64,000 bases of DNA from Halorutilus salinus (GTDB taxonomy: Archaea > Halobacteriota > Halobacteria > Halobacteriales > Halorutilaceae). Where the stretch lies: NCBI RefSeq assembly GCF_026242195.1, contig NZ_RKLV01000002.1:124001-188000 (forward strand), written 5' to 3'. Shown here piece by piece: positions 17,023 through 25,583 of the stretch. A program made the translations under genes and the position numbers. Numbering within the stretch: position 1 is the stretch's first letter; every line of letters begins with the position of its first letter. Under the pieces are notes generated by a model, which was not told where the DNA came from, ran no database searches, and saw nothing but the letters and a program-made list of their open reading frames with translations.

Positions 17023-17039
17023 GCATAAAGAGATATACG
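17023..17039. promoter_or_regulatory. back-to-back TATA elements of a divergent promoter
   Basis: GCATAAAG (17023-17030) reads CTTTATGC on the minus strand, 30 nt before the DUF5788-polX-Mut7C start; AGATATACG (17031-17039) lies about 22-30 nt before the rhomboid ATG at 17061. The two elements abut, so polymerase binding in the two directions may be mutually exclusive. Confidence 0.5.
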
Positions 17040-17060
17040 TCACGCGCCGCACCTTACTGT

Positions 17061-17948
17061 ATGCAGAGATGTGAGGAGTGCGGCGAGGAGGTTTCGATGC
17101 CGTACACCTGTAGCTTCTGCGGAAACAGGTTCTGCTCCCAGCACCGTCTACCCGAGAACCACTCGTGCGACGGTCTTTCGTCGTACGAGCGCGACGTACG
17201 TGAGAGCGGGAAGGTCTACGACGGTCCTTCGACATCCCCGCCGACGTCGACGGGCGAAACCGGCTACTCGCTTCCGTCTATCGACGGCAACGTCACGTAC
17301 TACCTCCTCGGCGGCATGGCTCTCACCTTCGTCGTACAGATACTCCTCCTGTCGTTCGGCTACGGTCGTCTCCACAACGCCCTCTTCGTCCTACATCCCA
17401 ACCGTCTCCAGTACGTCTGGACGTGGGTTACGAGCGTATTCGCACACGGAGGACCCGCGCATATACTCATAAACGGTCTCATACTGTTCTTCTTCGGCAC
17501 CCTGCTCGAACGCAAGATAGGTAGCGAACGTTTCCTCGCACTGTTCTTCGTCGCGGGGATCGTCGCGGGTCTGTCGCAGGGCGTGGCGACGCTCCTGACC
17601 GTCGATGCCCTCGGACCACAGAACGGCGCTCTCGGCGCTTCGGGAGCGATCGCGGCGGTTCTCGGCGCTCTTACCGTCCTCAACCCCAACCTCCGTGTCT
17701 ACCTCTGGTTCTTCATACCGATGCCGCTCTGGGTTCTCACGATCGGGTTCGCGGCGTACGACACGTTCTACGCCGCAACCGGGGGCGTCGGTGCGGGCGG
17801 CGTGGCGCGTCTCGCACATCTCTCCGGACTCGCTCTTGGTCTCGCATACGGCTGGAAGCTCAAGCAGGAAGGCGTCGCAGTACGTGACCGTCTCAACTTC
17901 GGAGGGGGTCCCGGAGGTCCGGGCGGACCCGGCGGCGGACGTATCTGA
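17061..17948 (+). CDS. AN1-type zinc finger rhomboid-family intramembrane protease
   Basis: A 295-residue protein. Residues 1-45 form an AN1-like zinc finger (CEECGEEV, CSFCGNRFCSQHRLPENHSC). Six or so membrane segments follow, with rhomboid landmarks: VFAHGGPAHILINGL (the HxxxN region of TM2), the catalytic Ser in NGALGASGAIAAVLGAL and the catalytic His in LAHLSGLALGLAYG. The catalytic Ser-His dyad is therefore intact. The C-terminus is a Gly/Pro-rich tail (GGGPGGPGGPGGG). Rhomboids cleave transmembrane substrates; the AN1-rhomboid fusion is common in haloarchaea but its substrate is unknown. xseA follows 41 nt later. Confidence 0.92.
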   Translation: MQRCEECGEEVSMPYTCSFCGNRFCSQHRLPENHSCDGLSSYERDVRESGKVYDGPSTSPPTSTGETGYSLPSIDGNVTYYLLGGMALTFVVQILLLSFGYGRLHNALFVLHPNRLQYVWTWVTSVFAHGGPAHILINGLILFFFGTLLERKIGSERFLALFFVAGIVAGLSQGVATLLTVDALGPQNGALGASGAIAAVLGALTVLNPNLRVYLWFFIPMPLWVLTIGFAAYDTFYAATGGVGAGGVARLAHLSGLALGLAYGWKLKQEGVAVRDRLNFGGGPGGPGGPGGGRI

Positions 17949-17989
17949 AACGACAGCGACAGCCTGATACGTTGCCGCGACAATCTCCG

Positions 17990-19222
17990 ATGATGGAAAC
18001 GCGTCTAACGGAGTTCTCCGACGACGTTCTCTCCGTATCGGAGGTTACCGACCGCGTCTCGCGTCTCCTCGATGACGACCGCGTTCTGAGCGACGCGCGC
18101 GTACGTGGCGAGGTATCCGACTTCTCGCACGCTTCGAGCGGGCATATGTACTTCACTCTCAAGGACGACGAGACGGCGCTCTCGTGCGTCATGTTCAGAA
18201 GCGCAAACGGAAAGCTCGGCTTCGAACCCGACGAAGGCGACGACGTTGTCGCCGAGGGCGGTGTCTCGGTCTACGAGGCGCGCGGCGAGTACCAGCTATA
18301 CGTACGTGATATGGAACGCGCCGGACGCGGCGAGAGGTACGAGGAGTACCTGCGCCTCAGGAGCCAACTCGAAGACGAAGGTCTGTTCGACAACGACCGT
18401 AAGAAGACGCTACCCGACTACCCGACGACAGTCGGCGTCGCTACGAGCGCGTCGGGCGCCGCTGTTCACGACGTACACGACGTCGTCTCGCGCCGTTTTC
18501 CCGCGCGCGTCCTACTCGCACCGACGCGCGTACAAGGTGACGGTTCGGCGGAGGAGATCGCCGACGCCGTCGAACGTCTCGACTCGACCGATGCGGATGT
18601 ACTCGTCGTCGGACGCGGCGGCGGAAGCGTCGATGATCTCTGGGCGTTCAACGAGGAAGCCGTGCCGCGCGCTATCGCCGACTGCGAAACGCCTGTCGTA
18701 AGCGCCGTCGGACACGAGGTCGATGTCACTCTCGCCGACCTCTCAGCCGACGAACGCGCTGCGACACCCAGCGAAGCGGCTGAACTCGTCGTTCCCGACG
18801 ACGACGAGATACGCCAACGTCTCGACGGTATAGAGCGCCGTATCCGCGGTTCGGTTGAGCGCGCAGTCGAGAGCCGCCGCCGCACCGTCGAAAGCCACGA
18901 GGAGTTCCTCCGCCGCGCCCCAGTCGTCGATGAGTACGCACAACGTATCGACGAACTCGACGAGGCGCTTCGCACGGGCGTCAAGGAAACCGTCGAGGAC
19001 GCCCGCGCCCGTGTCGACGAACAGACGCGCCTCCTCGAATCCGTCAGTCCCCTCAAGGTTCTGTCGCGCGGCTACTCGGTCGTCGAGTCGGAGGACGGCG
19101 TCGTGGAGACGGTCGAGGATGTCTCGGAAGGCGACAGTCTCGTCCTCCGTCTCGCCGACGGCGACATAGAGACACGTGTCGAGGAACTCCGACCCGACAC
19201 CGACCGCACCGACCGGGGTTAG
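17990..19222 (+). CDS. xseA: exodeoxyribonuclease VII large subunit
   Basis: A 410-residue XseA. The N-terminal OB-fold begins LSVSEVTDRVSRLLDDD and contains VRGEVSDFSHASSGHMYFTLKDD; the catalytic domain contains VATSASGAAVHDV, VLVVGRGGGSVDDLWAFNEE and VVSAVGHEVDVTLADL..ADERAATPSEAAE, followed by a long helical region and the C-terminal SPLKVLSRGYSVV. With XseB it degrades single-stranded DNA to oligonucleotides. Among archaea the enzyme is largely confined to haloarchaea and relatives. The ATG at 17990 is preferred over a TTG at 17972. The small subunit lies 4.7 kb downstream, separated by lrp-dabB-dabA. Confidence 0.93.
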   Translation: MMETRLTEFSDDVLSVSEVTDRVSRLLDDDRVLSDARVRGEVSDFSHASSGHMYFTLKDDETALSCVMFRSANGKLGFEPDEGDDVVAEGGVSVYEARGEYQLYVRDMERAGRGERYEEYLRLRSQLEDEGLFDNDRKKTLPDYPTTVGVATSASGAAVHDVHDVVSRRFPARVLLAPTRVQGDGSAEEIADAVERLDSTDADVLVVGRGGGSVDDLWAFNEEAVPRAIADCETPVVSAVGHEVDVTLADLSADERAATPSEAAELVVPDDDEIRQRLDGIERRIRGSVERAVESRRRTVESHEEFLRRAPVVDEYAQRIDELDEALRTGVKETVEDARARVDEQTRLLESVSPLKVLSRGYSVVESEDGVVETVEDVSEGDSLVLRLADGDIETRVEELRPDTDRTDRG

Positions 19223-19252
19223 TCTTTTATTCGCTCCGGAGCAACTCTTCGT

Positions 19253-19720
19253 ATGGAAAACGAACTCGACGAGATCGACCTTGCCGTTCTCTATGCGCTT
19301 CAGGAGGACGCACGTAACACCTCGTCCGGCGAGATAGCCGAAAGGATCGGCAGTTCGGGTAGCACGGTACGTAAGAGGATTCAGAAGCTCGAATCCGACG
19401 GCGTAATAAAGGGATACAGCGCCGATGTTGACTACCAAGGCTCCGGCTATCCGTTACGTATGCTTCTTTTCTGTACAGCCGACATACCTGAGAGGGGCGA
19501 GCTTATACACGATATACTCGGTATCCCCGGTGTTGTCTCCGTCCAGGAGCTTGTGACGGGCGACGAAAACCTCCTTGTAACAGCCGTAGGGGAGAAGGAC
19601 AAGGATATAACGCCCGTCGCACAGGAGCTACTCGAACTCGGTCTGACCGTCTCCGACGAGGTTCTCGTGAGAACACACGAGACCTCGCCGTTCGAAGGCT
19701 TCTCACCCGACGAGGGATAG
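19253..19720 (+). CDS. Lrp/AsnC-family transcription regulator
   Basis: A 155-residue regulator with an N-terminal winged helix (LDEIDLAVLYALQEDARNTS, then the recognition region GEIAERIGSSGSTVRKRIQKLE) and a C-terminal ligand-sensing RAM/AsnC domain (IPGVVSVQELVTGDENLLVTAVG). Such proteins form dimers to octamers and respond to amino acids or other metabolites. CTTTTATT at 19223-19231 is a good TATA box for the ATG at 19253. It stands directly before dabB-dabA, with a 278-nt gap containing an inverted repeat, so it is the obvious candidate regulator of that operon; this is inferred from position only. Confidence 0.9.
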   Translation: MENELDEIDLAVLYALQEDARNTSSGEIAERIGSSGSTVRKRIQKLESDGVIKGYSADVDYQGSGYPLRMLLFCTADIPERGELIHDILGIPGVVSVQELVTGDENLLVTAVGEKDKDITPVAQELLELGLTVSDEVLVRTHETSPFEGFSPDEG

Positions 19721-19918
19721 ACCGTAACCCTCGACCGCGACGAACCCCGGGATAGCTCTGTCTCGCTTCTCACCCGACTATGGATAGCGCGCAATCAGAA
19801 CGTATATTTCGGTGGATATACTCGTAGACGACCAAGTAGAACCAAAGCGCGGTACGGCTCCGAGAAGATCGTTTCGACATCTTGGGCGCTCCGTAAGCTT
19901 CATGGCTCTTGCTGACCG

Positions 19919-19951
19919 TAACGTTCTCTAAGAAGTCTCTGAGGAACGTTA
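19919..19951. promoter_or_regulatory. inverted repeat upstream of dabBA, candidate operator
   Basis: TAACGTTC (19919-19926) and GAACGTTA (19944-19951) form a perfect 8-bp inverted repeat separated by 17 nt, ending 16 nt before a TATA-like TTTTAATAG (19967-19975), which in turn is about 24-32 nt before the dabB ATG. The position upstream of TATA would suit an activator or a dimeric Lrp-type protein. The rest of the 278-nt gap shows no gene. Confidence 0.45.
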
Positions 19952-19998
19952 TGTTCAAATAGAAGGTTTTAATAGGTATTCTGTTCATACTGTGGGTG

Positions 19999-21477
19999 AT
20001 GACAGGACAAAATACGTCACCTTCTACGGTAGGTCTGCCTGAGCCGCCTGACGAACCGTTGCTACCGAACGCCCTCACAAAGACCGTCTGGGCGGTCTGG
20101 CTGGCTTCCGCCGTCGCCGCTTTTCTCGTTCTGCGGTCGGGCGAAGCTACACTACTCGACGGACTCCTCAGGATCGACGGTCTGACCGTTGTCATGTGGC
20201 TCGTCGTCACCTTCTTCAGCGGTATCGTGCACAGCTACTCGCGGCGTTACATGTCGGGTGACCGCCGTGTCCGGAGGTTCTACACCGACGTCTTCGTCTT
20301 CACCGTATCCGTGATGGTGCTCGTTGCCGCTGACCATCTCGCACTCTTCTGGCTGTCGTGGCTCGCCATGGGCGTCGTGATGGCTGACCTCATAGGACAC
20401 GTCCGCGGCTGGCGACAGTCCGAGGCGGCGCGTCGGATCGCGCTCCGGTACTTCGGCGGTGGCTCCGCCCTACTCGGCGTCGGTATCGTCTCCCTCTGGT
20501 GGACGACGGGTTCGGCTACCGTCTCAGGTGTCGGCGAAGCTGTCGACGCACTCCCTTCCGAAGCCGTCGTCGTCGGCGGTGGCGCTATCGTACTCGCCGC
20601 CATGATACAGTCCGCTCTCCTGCCTTTCCACGGCTGGCTTCTCTCGTCGATGACCGCCCCGACGCCCGCCTCGGCTCTGATGCACGCGGGCTTCGTGAAC
20701 GGCGGCGGTATTCTACTTACGCGTTTCTCGCCCCTGTTCGTCGAGAGTACCGTGGCTATGACCGCTATACTCGTCGTGGGCGCTACGAGCGCTATACTTG
20801 GGAAGCTCCTCAAGTCGGTACAGCCCGATATAAAACGGAAGCTCGGATGCTCAACGGTCGGACAGATGGGGTTCATGATAGCCCAAGCGGGTCTCGGCTT
20901 CTTCGGTGCCGCTATCACGCATCTCATACTACACGGTTTCTACAAGGCTTACCTGTTCCTGTCGTCGGGCGGTAGGGTGACAAACCGCGCGCCGGGCGAG
21001 GAAGACGGAACCGTAACCACTGCAGGTATCGCGGTCACTGTACCAACGGCGCTCGCCGGCGGCGTCGTCTTCGCTGTCCTCACGGGGAAAGGGACAGCCC
21101 TCGACAGCGGTCTTATACTCGCTATACTCGTCGTAATCACCGTCATGCACGCGTCGCTCGGTCTCACTTCGAGGAAGGACGTACCGAGACTCGTCCGTTT
21201 CGCGGGTATACCCGTCGTCTTCCTGCCCGCTATCGTCGTCTACGGATCCGTCTACAACGCCGTCTCTTGGGCTATGTCGGGTCTCCCGGCTTCGACCGTA
21301 CCGCAGGAACTCACACCGGTTCATATCGTCGTCGTCGCGGCTTTCGTCGTCGGCTATGTCGCCGTGGAGTACGACGTACAGACACGGAGCGAACGTCTGT
21401 ATACGAAGCTGTTGAACCTGTCTCAGCCGTCACCCAAGACGGTTCTCACCAACAAGGGGGAGTACGATGACGGATAA
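19999..21477 (+). CDS. dabB: DabB-like membrane subunit of a dissolved inorganic carbon transporter (NuoL/MrpA family)
   Basis: A 492-residue polytopic membrane protein of the proton-translocating NuoL/Mrp antiporter family with about 12-14 hydrophobic segments. Typical blocks are VHSYSRRYM in an early loop, FWLSWLAMGVVM, LPFHGWLLSSMTAPTPASALMHAGFVNGGG (central conserved region with a Lys/His relay) and LGCSTVGQMGFM. Pairing with DUF2309 immediately downstream identifies it as DabB, where proton flow is thought to drive carbonic-anhydrase-like CO2 hydration by DabA. The ATG at 19999 follows the TATA box; the frame overlaps dabA by 11 nt. Confidence 0.9.
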   Translation: MTGQNTSPSTVGLPEPPDEPLLPNALTKTVWAVWLASAVAAFLVLRSGEATLLDGLLRIDGLTVVMWLVVTFFSGIVHSYSRRYMSGDRRVRRFYTDVFVFTVSVMVLVAADHLALFWLSWLAMGVVMADLIGHVRGWRQSEAARRIALRYFGGGSALLGVGIVSLWWTTGSATVSGVGEAVDALPSEAVVVGGGAIVLAAMIQSALLPFHGWLLSSMTAPTPASALMHAGFVNGGGILLTRFSPLFVESTVAMTAILVVGATSAILGKLLKSVQPDIKRKLGCSTVGQMGFMIAQAGLGFFGAAITHLILHGFYKAYLFLSSGGRVTNRAPGEEDGTVTTAGIAVTVPTALAGGVVFAVLTGKGTALDSGLILAILVVITVMHASLGLTSRKDVPRLVRFAGIPVVFLPAIVVYGSVYNAVSWAMSGLPASTVPQELTPVHIVVVAAFVVGYVAVEYDVQTRSERLYTKLLNLSQPSPKTVLTNKGEYDDG

Positions 21478-23839
21478 CGAGGTACGCGGACGGATAGAGA
21501 AAGCGTCCGAAGCCGTCGGCTCCGCCTGGCCCCTGCACTCGTTCGTCACTGCGAACCCGCTTTCGGGCTTCGAGGACAATCCGTTCGACGAAGCCGTCCG
21601 TGAGGGCGAGCACCTTTTCGGCGGCGACGGCTACCCGTCGCGTGAGACACTCCGCTCGGCGTGGGACGACGGACGTATAGACGAAGGTATACTCGCCGAG
21701 GAACTGAGCGAGGCTGGATACGAACTCTCACCCGACGAGGCGCTCGAACGTACCCGCGACGGCGGTACCTCTGCCTCGGTGTCCGACGACGGCGTCGACA
21801 GGGTGCTCGCCAAATGGCTCTCGGCGTTCTGCGACCAAGGGCGCGCCGAAGCCCCGATGCCACACCGCGAGGAAGGCTTCTACGAGGCGTGTAGACGTCT
21901 TGCGAAGTACGACCGCGACATCCCCGACGGCACGTCACTCGCCGATCTGCCCGACGACCCCGCCGAAGCCGTCGGTTCGGTCGCCTCCGACATCCCCGAC
22001 GAAGACCGTGTCGAACTCTTCGAGCACCATCTGAGCGCACTCCCCGGATGGACGGCTTTCGTGAAACAGCGCGCAGAGGGCGGTTCGGGGTGGCAGGACG
22101 AGTACCATATCGATCTCGTCGAGTACCTCGCCGTCCGTCTCGCCGTCGCCGACCTTCTCGGCTCGGAGCTTCTTCCCGACGGAGACAGCGACGGAACGAG
22201 CGACGAGGACGACGATCTCCGCGCCGTGTTCCTTGCCGCGTGGGAACGTACCTACCGCGACAGCCTCGTCTCGCGTATCAGGGAAGCCACCGACGAAGCG
22301 ACGCCGGAAGCCGGACGCCCCGACGCACAGATGGTCTTCTGTATAGACACACGGTCGGAGGTGATACGACGTGCGATCGAGGCGACGGGCGACTACGAGA
22401 CATACGGCTATGCGGGCTTCTTCGGCGTCCCTGTCCGGTACGACGCCTATGACGACGGCGTGACCGTCGACGCGTGTCCGCCGATAGTCGAACCGGCGCA
22501 TAGGATCCACGACAAGCCTGCCGACGGTAACGGCGACGGCGCGGACAGACGCGGCGCGTGGAAGGCTCTCAAGGGAGCCTACGTCAACCTCATAACCAAG
22601 CTTGAGACCAACGTTGCGACCGCTTACAGCTACGTCGAGATGTCGGGTGTCGCGTACGGCGCGAGGATGGCGGCGCGCACGCTCTTCCCGTCGGCTGTCC
22701 ACGACGCGATCGAGTCGGACGTACCGTCACGGAACGAGGTCTGTGAACCCGATCTCCACGGCAAAGACGACGGACACGACCACGGACTCCCCGTCGGTAT
22801 GACGAAGGAGGAGATGGCGGGCTACGCCGAGACGGCGTTCTCGCTCATGGGATGGGACAGGTTTGCGCGGCTCGCCGTCTTCGTCGGACACGCGAGCGAG
22901 ACACAGAACAACCCGTTCGACTCCGCCCTCGACTGCGGCGCGTGCGCGGGTAACCCCGGAGGACCCAACGCACGTATACTCGCCGAGATATGCAACGACG
23001 AGGAGGTACGCCGTATTCTCGCCGACCGCGGGTACGAGATACCCGACGACACCGTCTTCCTCGCGGGTGAGCACAACACGACGACGGATGAGATCGACCT
23101 GTTCGCGCGTGACGTTCCCCAAAGCCACGCCGACGATCTCGAAAGCTTGCGTGAAGATCTCAAAGAAGCGCGCGTAAAAGCGAACTCAGACCGCGCCGAG
23201 ACGATGACCGACGACGCCGACGACCCGGCGCGCGAGGTGGAGCGCCGTTCCGCCGACTGGGCGGAGACGCGACCCGAATGGGGACTCGCAGGTAACGCGT
23301 CGTTCGTCATAGGCTCACGCGAACTGACGAAGGGGATCGACCTTCAGGGACGCTCCTTCCTCCACTCGTACGACTGGCGAACCGACGACGGCGGCGACGC
23401 TCTCGAAGCTATCATGCAGGGTCCGATGGTCGTCACCCAGTGGATAAACTCCCAGTACTACTTCGCAACGGTCGACAACGGTGTCTACGGTAGCGGTTCG
23501 AAGGTGACACAGAACCCCGTGGGCAACGTCGGCGTCTACCAAGGAAACGGCGGCGACATAATGACGGGTCTGCCGATGGAGTCGGTTTACGCCGCGGACG
23601 ACGTGCCGTACCACCAGCCGCTCCGTCTCTCCACGGTCATACACGCACCCGTCGGACGCGTGGAGTCGGTTCTCGAACGAAACCCGTCGCTCGCAACCCT
23701 ACTCGACAACGGCTGGCTGTCGCTCACGGTCGTCGACCCTGAGAAAGACGGCGTCTTTGAGTACGAAGCGGGTATGAAACGCGTTCCCGAACCCGAGACG
23801 GATACGGAGGAGACGCCCAATCCGACGGTTAACGACTGA
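21467..23839 (+). CDS. dabA: DabA, DUF2309 zinc subunit of the inorganic carbon transporter
   Basis: A 790-residue DUF2309 protein. Beta-carbonic-anhydrase-like zinc ligands are visible: Cys292 and Asp294 in VFCIDTRSE, His475 in FVGHASETQNNPFDS and Cys490 in DCGACAGN; the His-Cys spacing of 15 equals that of characterised bacterial DabA. The N-terminus (WPLHSFVTANPLSGFEDNPFDEA) and C-terminal MQGPMVVTQWINSQYYFATVDNGVYGSG are standard family blocks. DabAB accumulates bicarbonate using the cation gradient. In a heterotroph it would feed carboxylases and anaplerotic reactions. It overlaps dabB by 11 nt and is coupled to it. Confidence 0.93.
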   Translation: MTDNEVRGRIEKASEAVGSAWPLHSFVTANPLSGFEDNPFDEAVREGEHLFGGDGYPSRETLRSAWDDGRIDEGILAEELSEAGYELSPDEALERTRDGGTSASVSDDGVDRVLAKWLSAFCDQGRAEAPMPHREEGFYEACRRLAKYDRDIPDGTSLADLPDDPAEAVGSVASDIPDEDRVELFEHHLSALPGWTAFVKQRAEGGSGWQDEYHIDLVEYLAVRLAVADLLGSELLPDGDSDGTSDEDDDLRAVFLAAWERTYRDSLVSRIREATDEATPEAGRPDAQMVFCIDTRSEVIRRAIEATGDYETYGYAGFFGVPVRYDAYDDGVTVDACPPIVEPAHRIHDKPADGNGDGADRRGAWKALKGAYVNLITKLETNVATAYSYVEMSGVAYGARMAARTLFPSAVHDAIESDVPSRNEVCEPDLHGKDDGHDHGLPVGMTKEEMAGYAETAFSLMGWDRFARLAVFVGHASETQNNPFDSALDCGACAGNPGGPNARILAEICNDEEVRRILADRGYEIPDDTVFLAGEHNTTTDEIDLFARDVPQSHADDLESLREDLKEARVKANSDRAETMTDDADDPAREVERRSADWAETRPEWGLAGNASFVIGSRELTKGIDLQGRSFLHSYDWRTDDGGDALEAIMQGPMVVTQWINSQYYFATVDNGVYGSGSKVTQNPVGNVGVYQGNGGDIMTGLPMESVYAADDVPYHQPLRLSTVIHAPVGRVESVLERNPSLATLLDNGWLSLTVVDPEKDGVFEYEAGMKRVPEPETDTEETPNPTVND

Positions 23840-23858
23840 TGCCGCGCCGACAATCAGG

Positions 23859-23867
23859 CTTATATCG
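23859..23867 (+). promoter_or_regulatory. TATA box of xseB-thyX
   Basis: CTTATATCG lies 21-29 nt before the xseB ATG at 23888, showing xseB has its own promoter separate from dabBA. Confidence 0.55.
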
Positions 23868-23887
23868 GGCGGGTACGAAGCGAACGT

Positions 23888-24115
23888 ATGTCTGAAACCG
23901 AGAGCTTTGAAGAGGAGTACGACCGTCTGGAGGAGGTGGTCGAACGTCTCGACTCCGGACGTGTAGGTGACGACCTTACACTCGACGAGGCGCTCGAACT
24001 TTACGAGGAAGGCGTCGAACTCGTGCGGCGCTGTCGCGGACATCTCGACGACGCGGAGGCGACGCTCGAAACGCTCGAAGAGACGACTGAGACCGATGCT
24101 GAGGCTGACGTATGA
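23888..24115 (+). CDS. xseB: exodeoxyribonuclease VII small subunit
   Basis: A 75-residue helical protein with the XseB pattern: FEEEYDRLEEVVERLDSGR, DLTLDEALELYEEGVELVRRC and a coiled C-terminal helix LDDAEATLETLEE. It coats the helical arms of XseA and is needed for activity. Its partner xseA ends at 19222, and the intervening 4.7 kb hold lrp and dabBA. The stop overlaps thyX by 4 nt (ATGA). Confidence 0.93.
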   Translation: MSETESFEEEYDRLEEVVERLDSGRVGDDLTLDEALELYEEGVELVRRCRGHLDDAEATLETLEETTETDAEADV

Positions 24116-24819
24116 AGGTCGCACTCCTCGCCTCCACCGACTCGCCCGACGAACTCGCGTGCCGAGCCGCGCGTAACGACTACACGACGGAGTTCGTAGC
24201 CGACCGTGGGTTCGCCGAGGTCATGGAAGCTGTCGACGGCGGTACTGTCGAAGAGAAAAAGGCGAACCTTATCTCACAGCTTATGGAACGCGGTCATTAC
24301 GGACCCTTCGAGCATCCGAACGCGACCTTCGCAGTACGCGGGATCTCACGTGTCTGTATGGCGCAGATTACACGTCATAGACACGCGAGCTTCGACGTTC
24401 AGTCACTTCGGTATACGATACCCGAACCCGGCTCCGACGTCCGCGGTTCGGTCGTAACGCCGCCGAGCGTCGAGGAAGCGGGTCTAAACGACGAGTTCCT
24501 CGAAGGATGTGAACGTCAGTTCGAACTCTACCATAACCTCATAGACGAGGACGCCCCCAAGAAGTTCCGCGGCGACGGGACGACGCCGCCTGAGGACGCG
24601 CGTTTCCTACTACCTATGGCGACGAAGGTCAACATGGTCTTTACGCTCAACGCACGCGCCTTGATGCATGTCGCCGACATGCGCGCCGCCGCCGATGCAC
24701 AGTGGGAGGTGCGCGAACTAACCGACAGGATGCTAGAACTCGCCGAGGACTGGATGCCGACAACCTTCGAAACCTACCGCGAGGAGATGCTCGGACGCAA
24801 GAACCGTCTCGCTCCTTAG
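24112..24819 (+). CDS. thyX: flavin-dependent thymidylate synthase
   Basis: A 235-residue ThyX. The signature RHRxxSxxxxSxR is exact at residues 88-100 (RHRHASFDVQSLR), and the substrate-binding helix KVNMVFTLNARALMHVADMR with its C-terminal R-A-x-x-D-A-Q-W context is intact. It makes dTMP from dUMP using FAD, NADPH and methylene-tetrahydrofolate or an archaeal equivalent. It is coupled to xseB, grouping a nucleotide-synthesis and a DNA-repair function. Its end converges on, and overlaps by 4 nt, the DUF7114-like gene. Confidence 0.95.
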   Translation: MKVALLASTDSPDELACRAARNDYTTEFVADRGFAEVMEAVDGGTVEEKKANLISQLMERGHYGPFEHPNATFAVRGISRVCMAQITRHRHASFDVQSLRYTIPEPGSDVRGSVVTPPSVEEAGLNDEFLEGCERQFELYHNLIDEDAPKKFRGDGTTPPEDARFLLPMATKVNMVFTLNARALMHVADMRAAADAQWEVRELTDRMLELAEDWMPTTFETYREEMLGRKNRLAP

Positions 24820-25523
24820 TCCTGCGCCTCTACGCCTTTCTCCGTTGTACCGCCGGTGTTAAGCGCCGACTCGTCACGTACGGCGTCGACGTACTCGGCG
24901 TATCCCTCGCGCGCCACGGAGTCCGCGAGACGCACAGCCGTTCCCGTACCCCTCTCGTCCCTTGCGCCCACGGCAACGAGGCTGTCGACGAAGGCGAGGC
25001 TTTCGGCGAATGATACGACCTCCTCGCCCGGTTGCTCCGCCCCTATACGAACCGCAGTCGTGTACACCTCTTCGAAGTAAGTCAGTATGTGCTCGAACCT
25101 ACCGTCGCGTCCATCGGCTTCGAGCGCGCGCGCCTTCGTCTCCCCGAACGTGTTTACGAGCCTCGTCGCCGCCTCGTACTCGTCGAGGAGACGGTCGAAG
25201 CCCAAGGTTACGAGCACGTCCGCGGCGAGAAGCACCATGTCCTCCTCGACGGGTTCGACGCCGACTGCTTCCCAGCCGCCTTTGTCGAGCACGCGCCGTG
25301 TCGCATCGAGACCCGCGTGTACGAGCTGTACGCCCGCCGTCTCCTCCATGTCGGGTGTTTCGTCCGCCGACCGTGCAGACAGCATACAGAGGAGTGCGGG
25401 CGTCTCGCGTGTGGCTGAAAGCTCCCTGCCCACGTAGCTTCCCAACTCGTCAGGGTAGACGCCTTCTACGGCATCGTTAAACTCGGCGTCGAGCCTCTGA
25501 CGGTCGTTTTCAAAGCCTCTCAT
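24816..25523 (-). CDS. haloarchaeal protein resembling DUF7114 (isoprenoid-synthase-like helical protein)
   Basis: A 235-residue, almost entirely helical acidic protein. Segments such as VQLVHAGLDATRRVL and MVLLAADVLVTLGFDRLLD recall the all-alpha polyprenyl synthase fold, but no DDxxD metal motif is present, so prenyl transfer is unlikely. It fits a conserved haloarchaeal family of unknown function. It stands alone between thyX (convergent) and the TatD gene. Confidence 0.6.
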   Translation of the reverse strand: MRGFENDRQRLDAEFNDAVEGVYPDELGSYVGRELSATRETPALLCMLSARSADETPDMEETAGVQLVHAGLDATRRVLDKGGWEAVGVEPVEEDMVLLAADVLVTLGFDRLLDEYEAATRLVNTFGETKARALEADGRDGRFEHILTYFEEVYTTAVRIGAEQPGEEVVSFAESLAFVDSLVAVGARDERGTGTAVRLADSVAREGYAEYVDAVRDESALNTGGTTEKGVEAQD

Positions 25524-25583
25524 CCACCAAAAATAACGTCCCGCGAACGCAAAGACCTTTGCATATACTCTCCCTCCGCCGGC

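Noticed and set aside
17893-17940. GGTCCC/GGACC repeats at the rhomboid C-terminus
   Set aside because: They encode the in-frame Gly/Pro tail of the protein and need no separate explanation.
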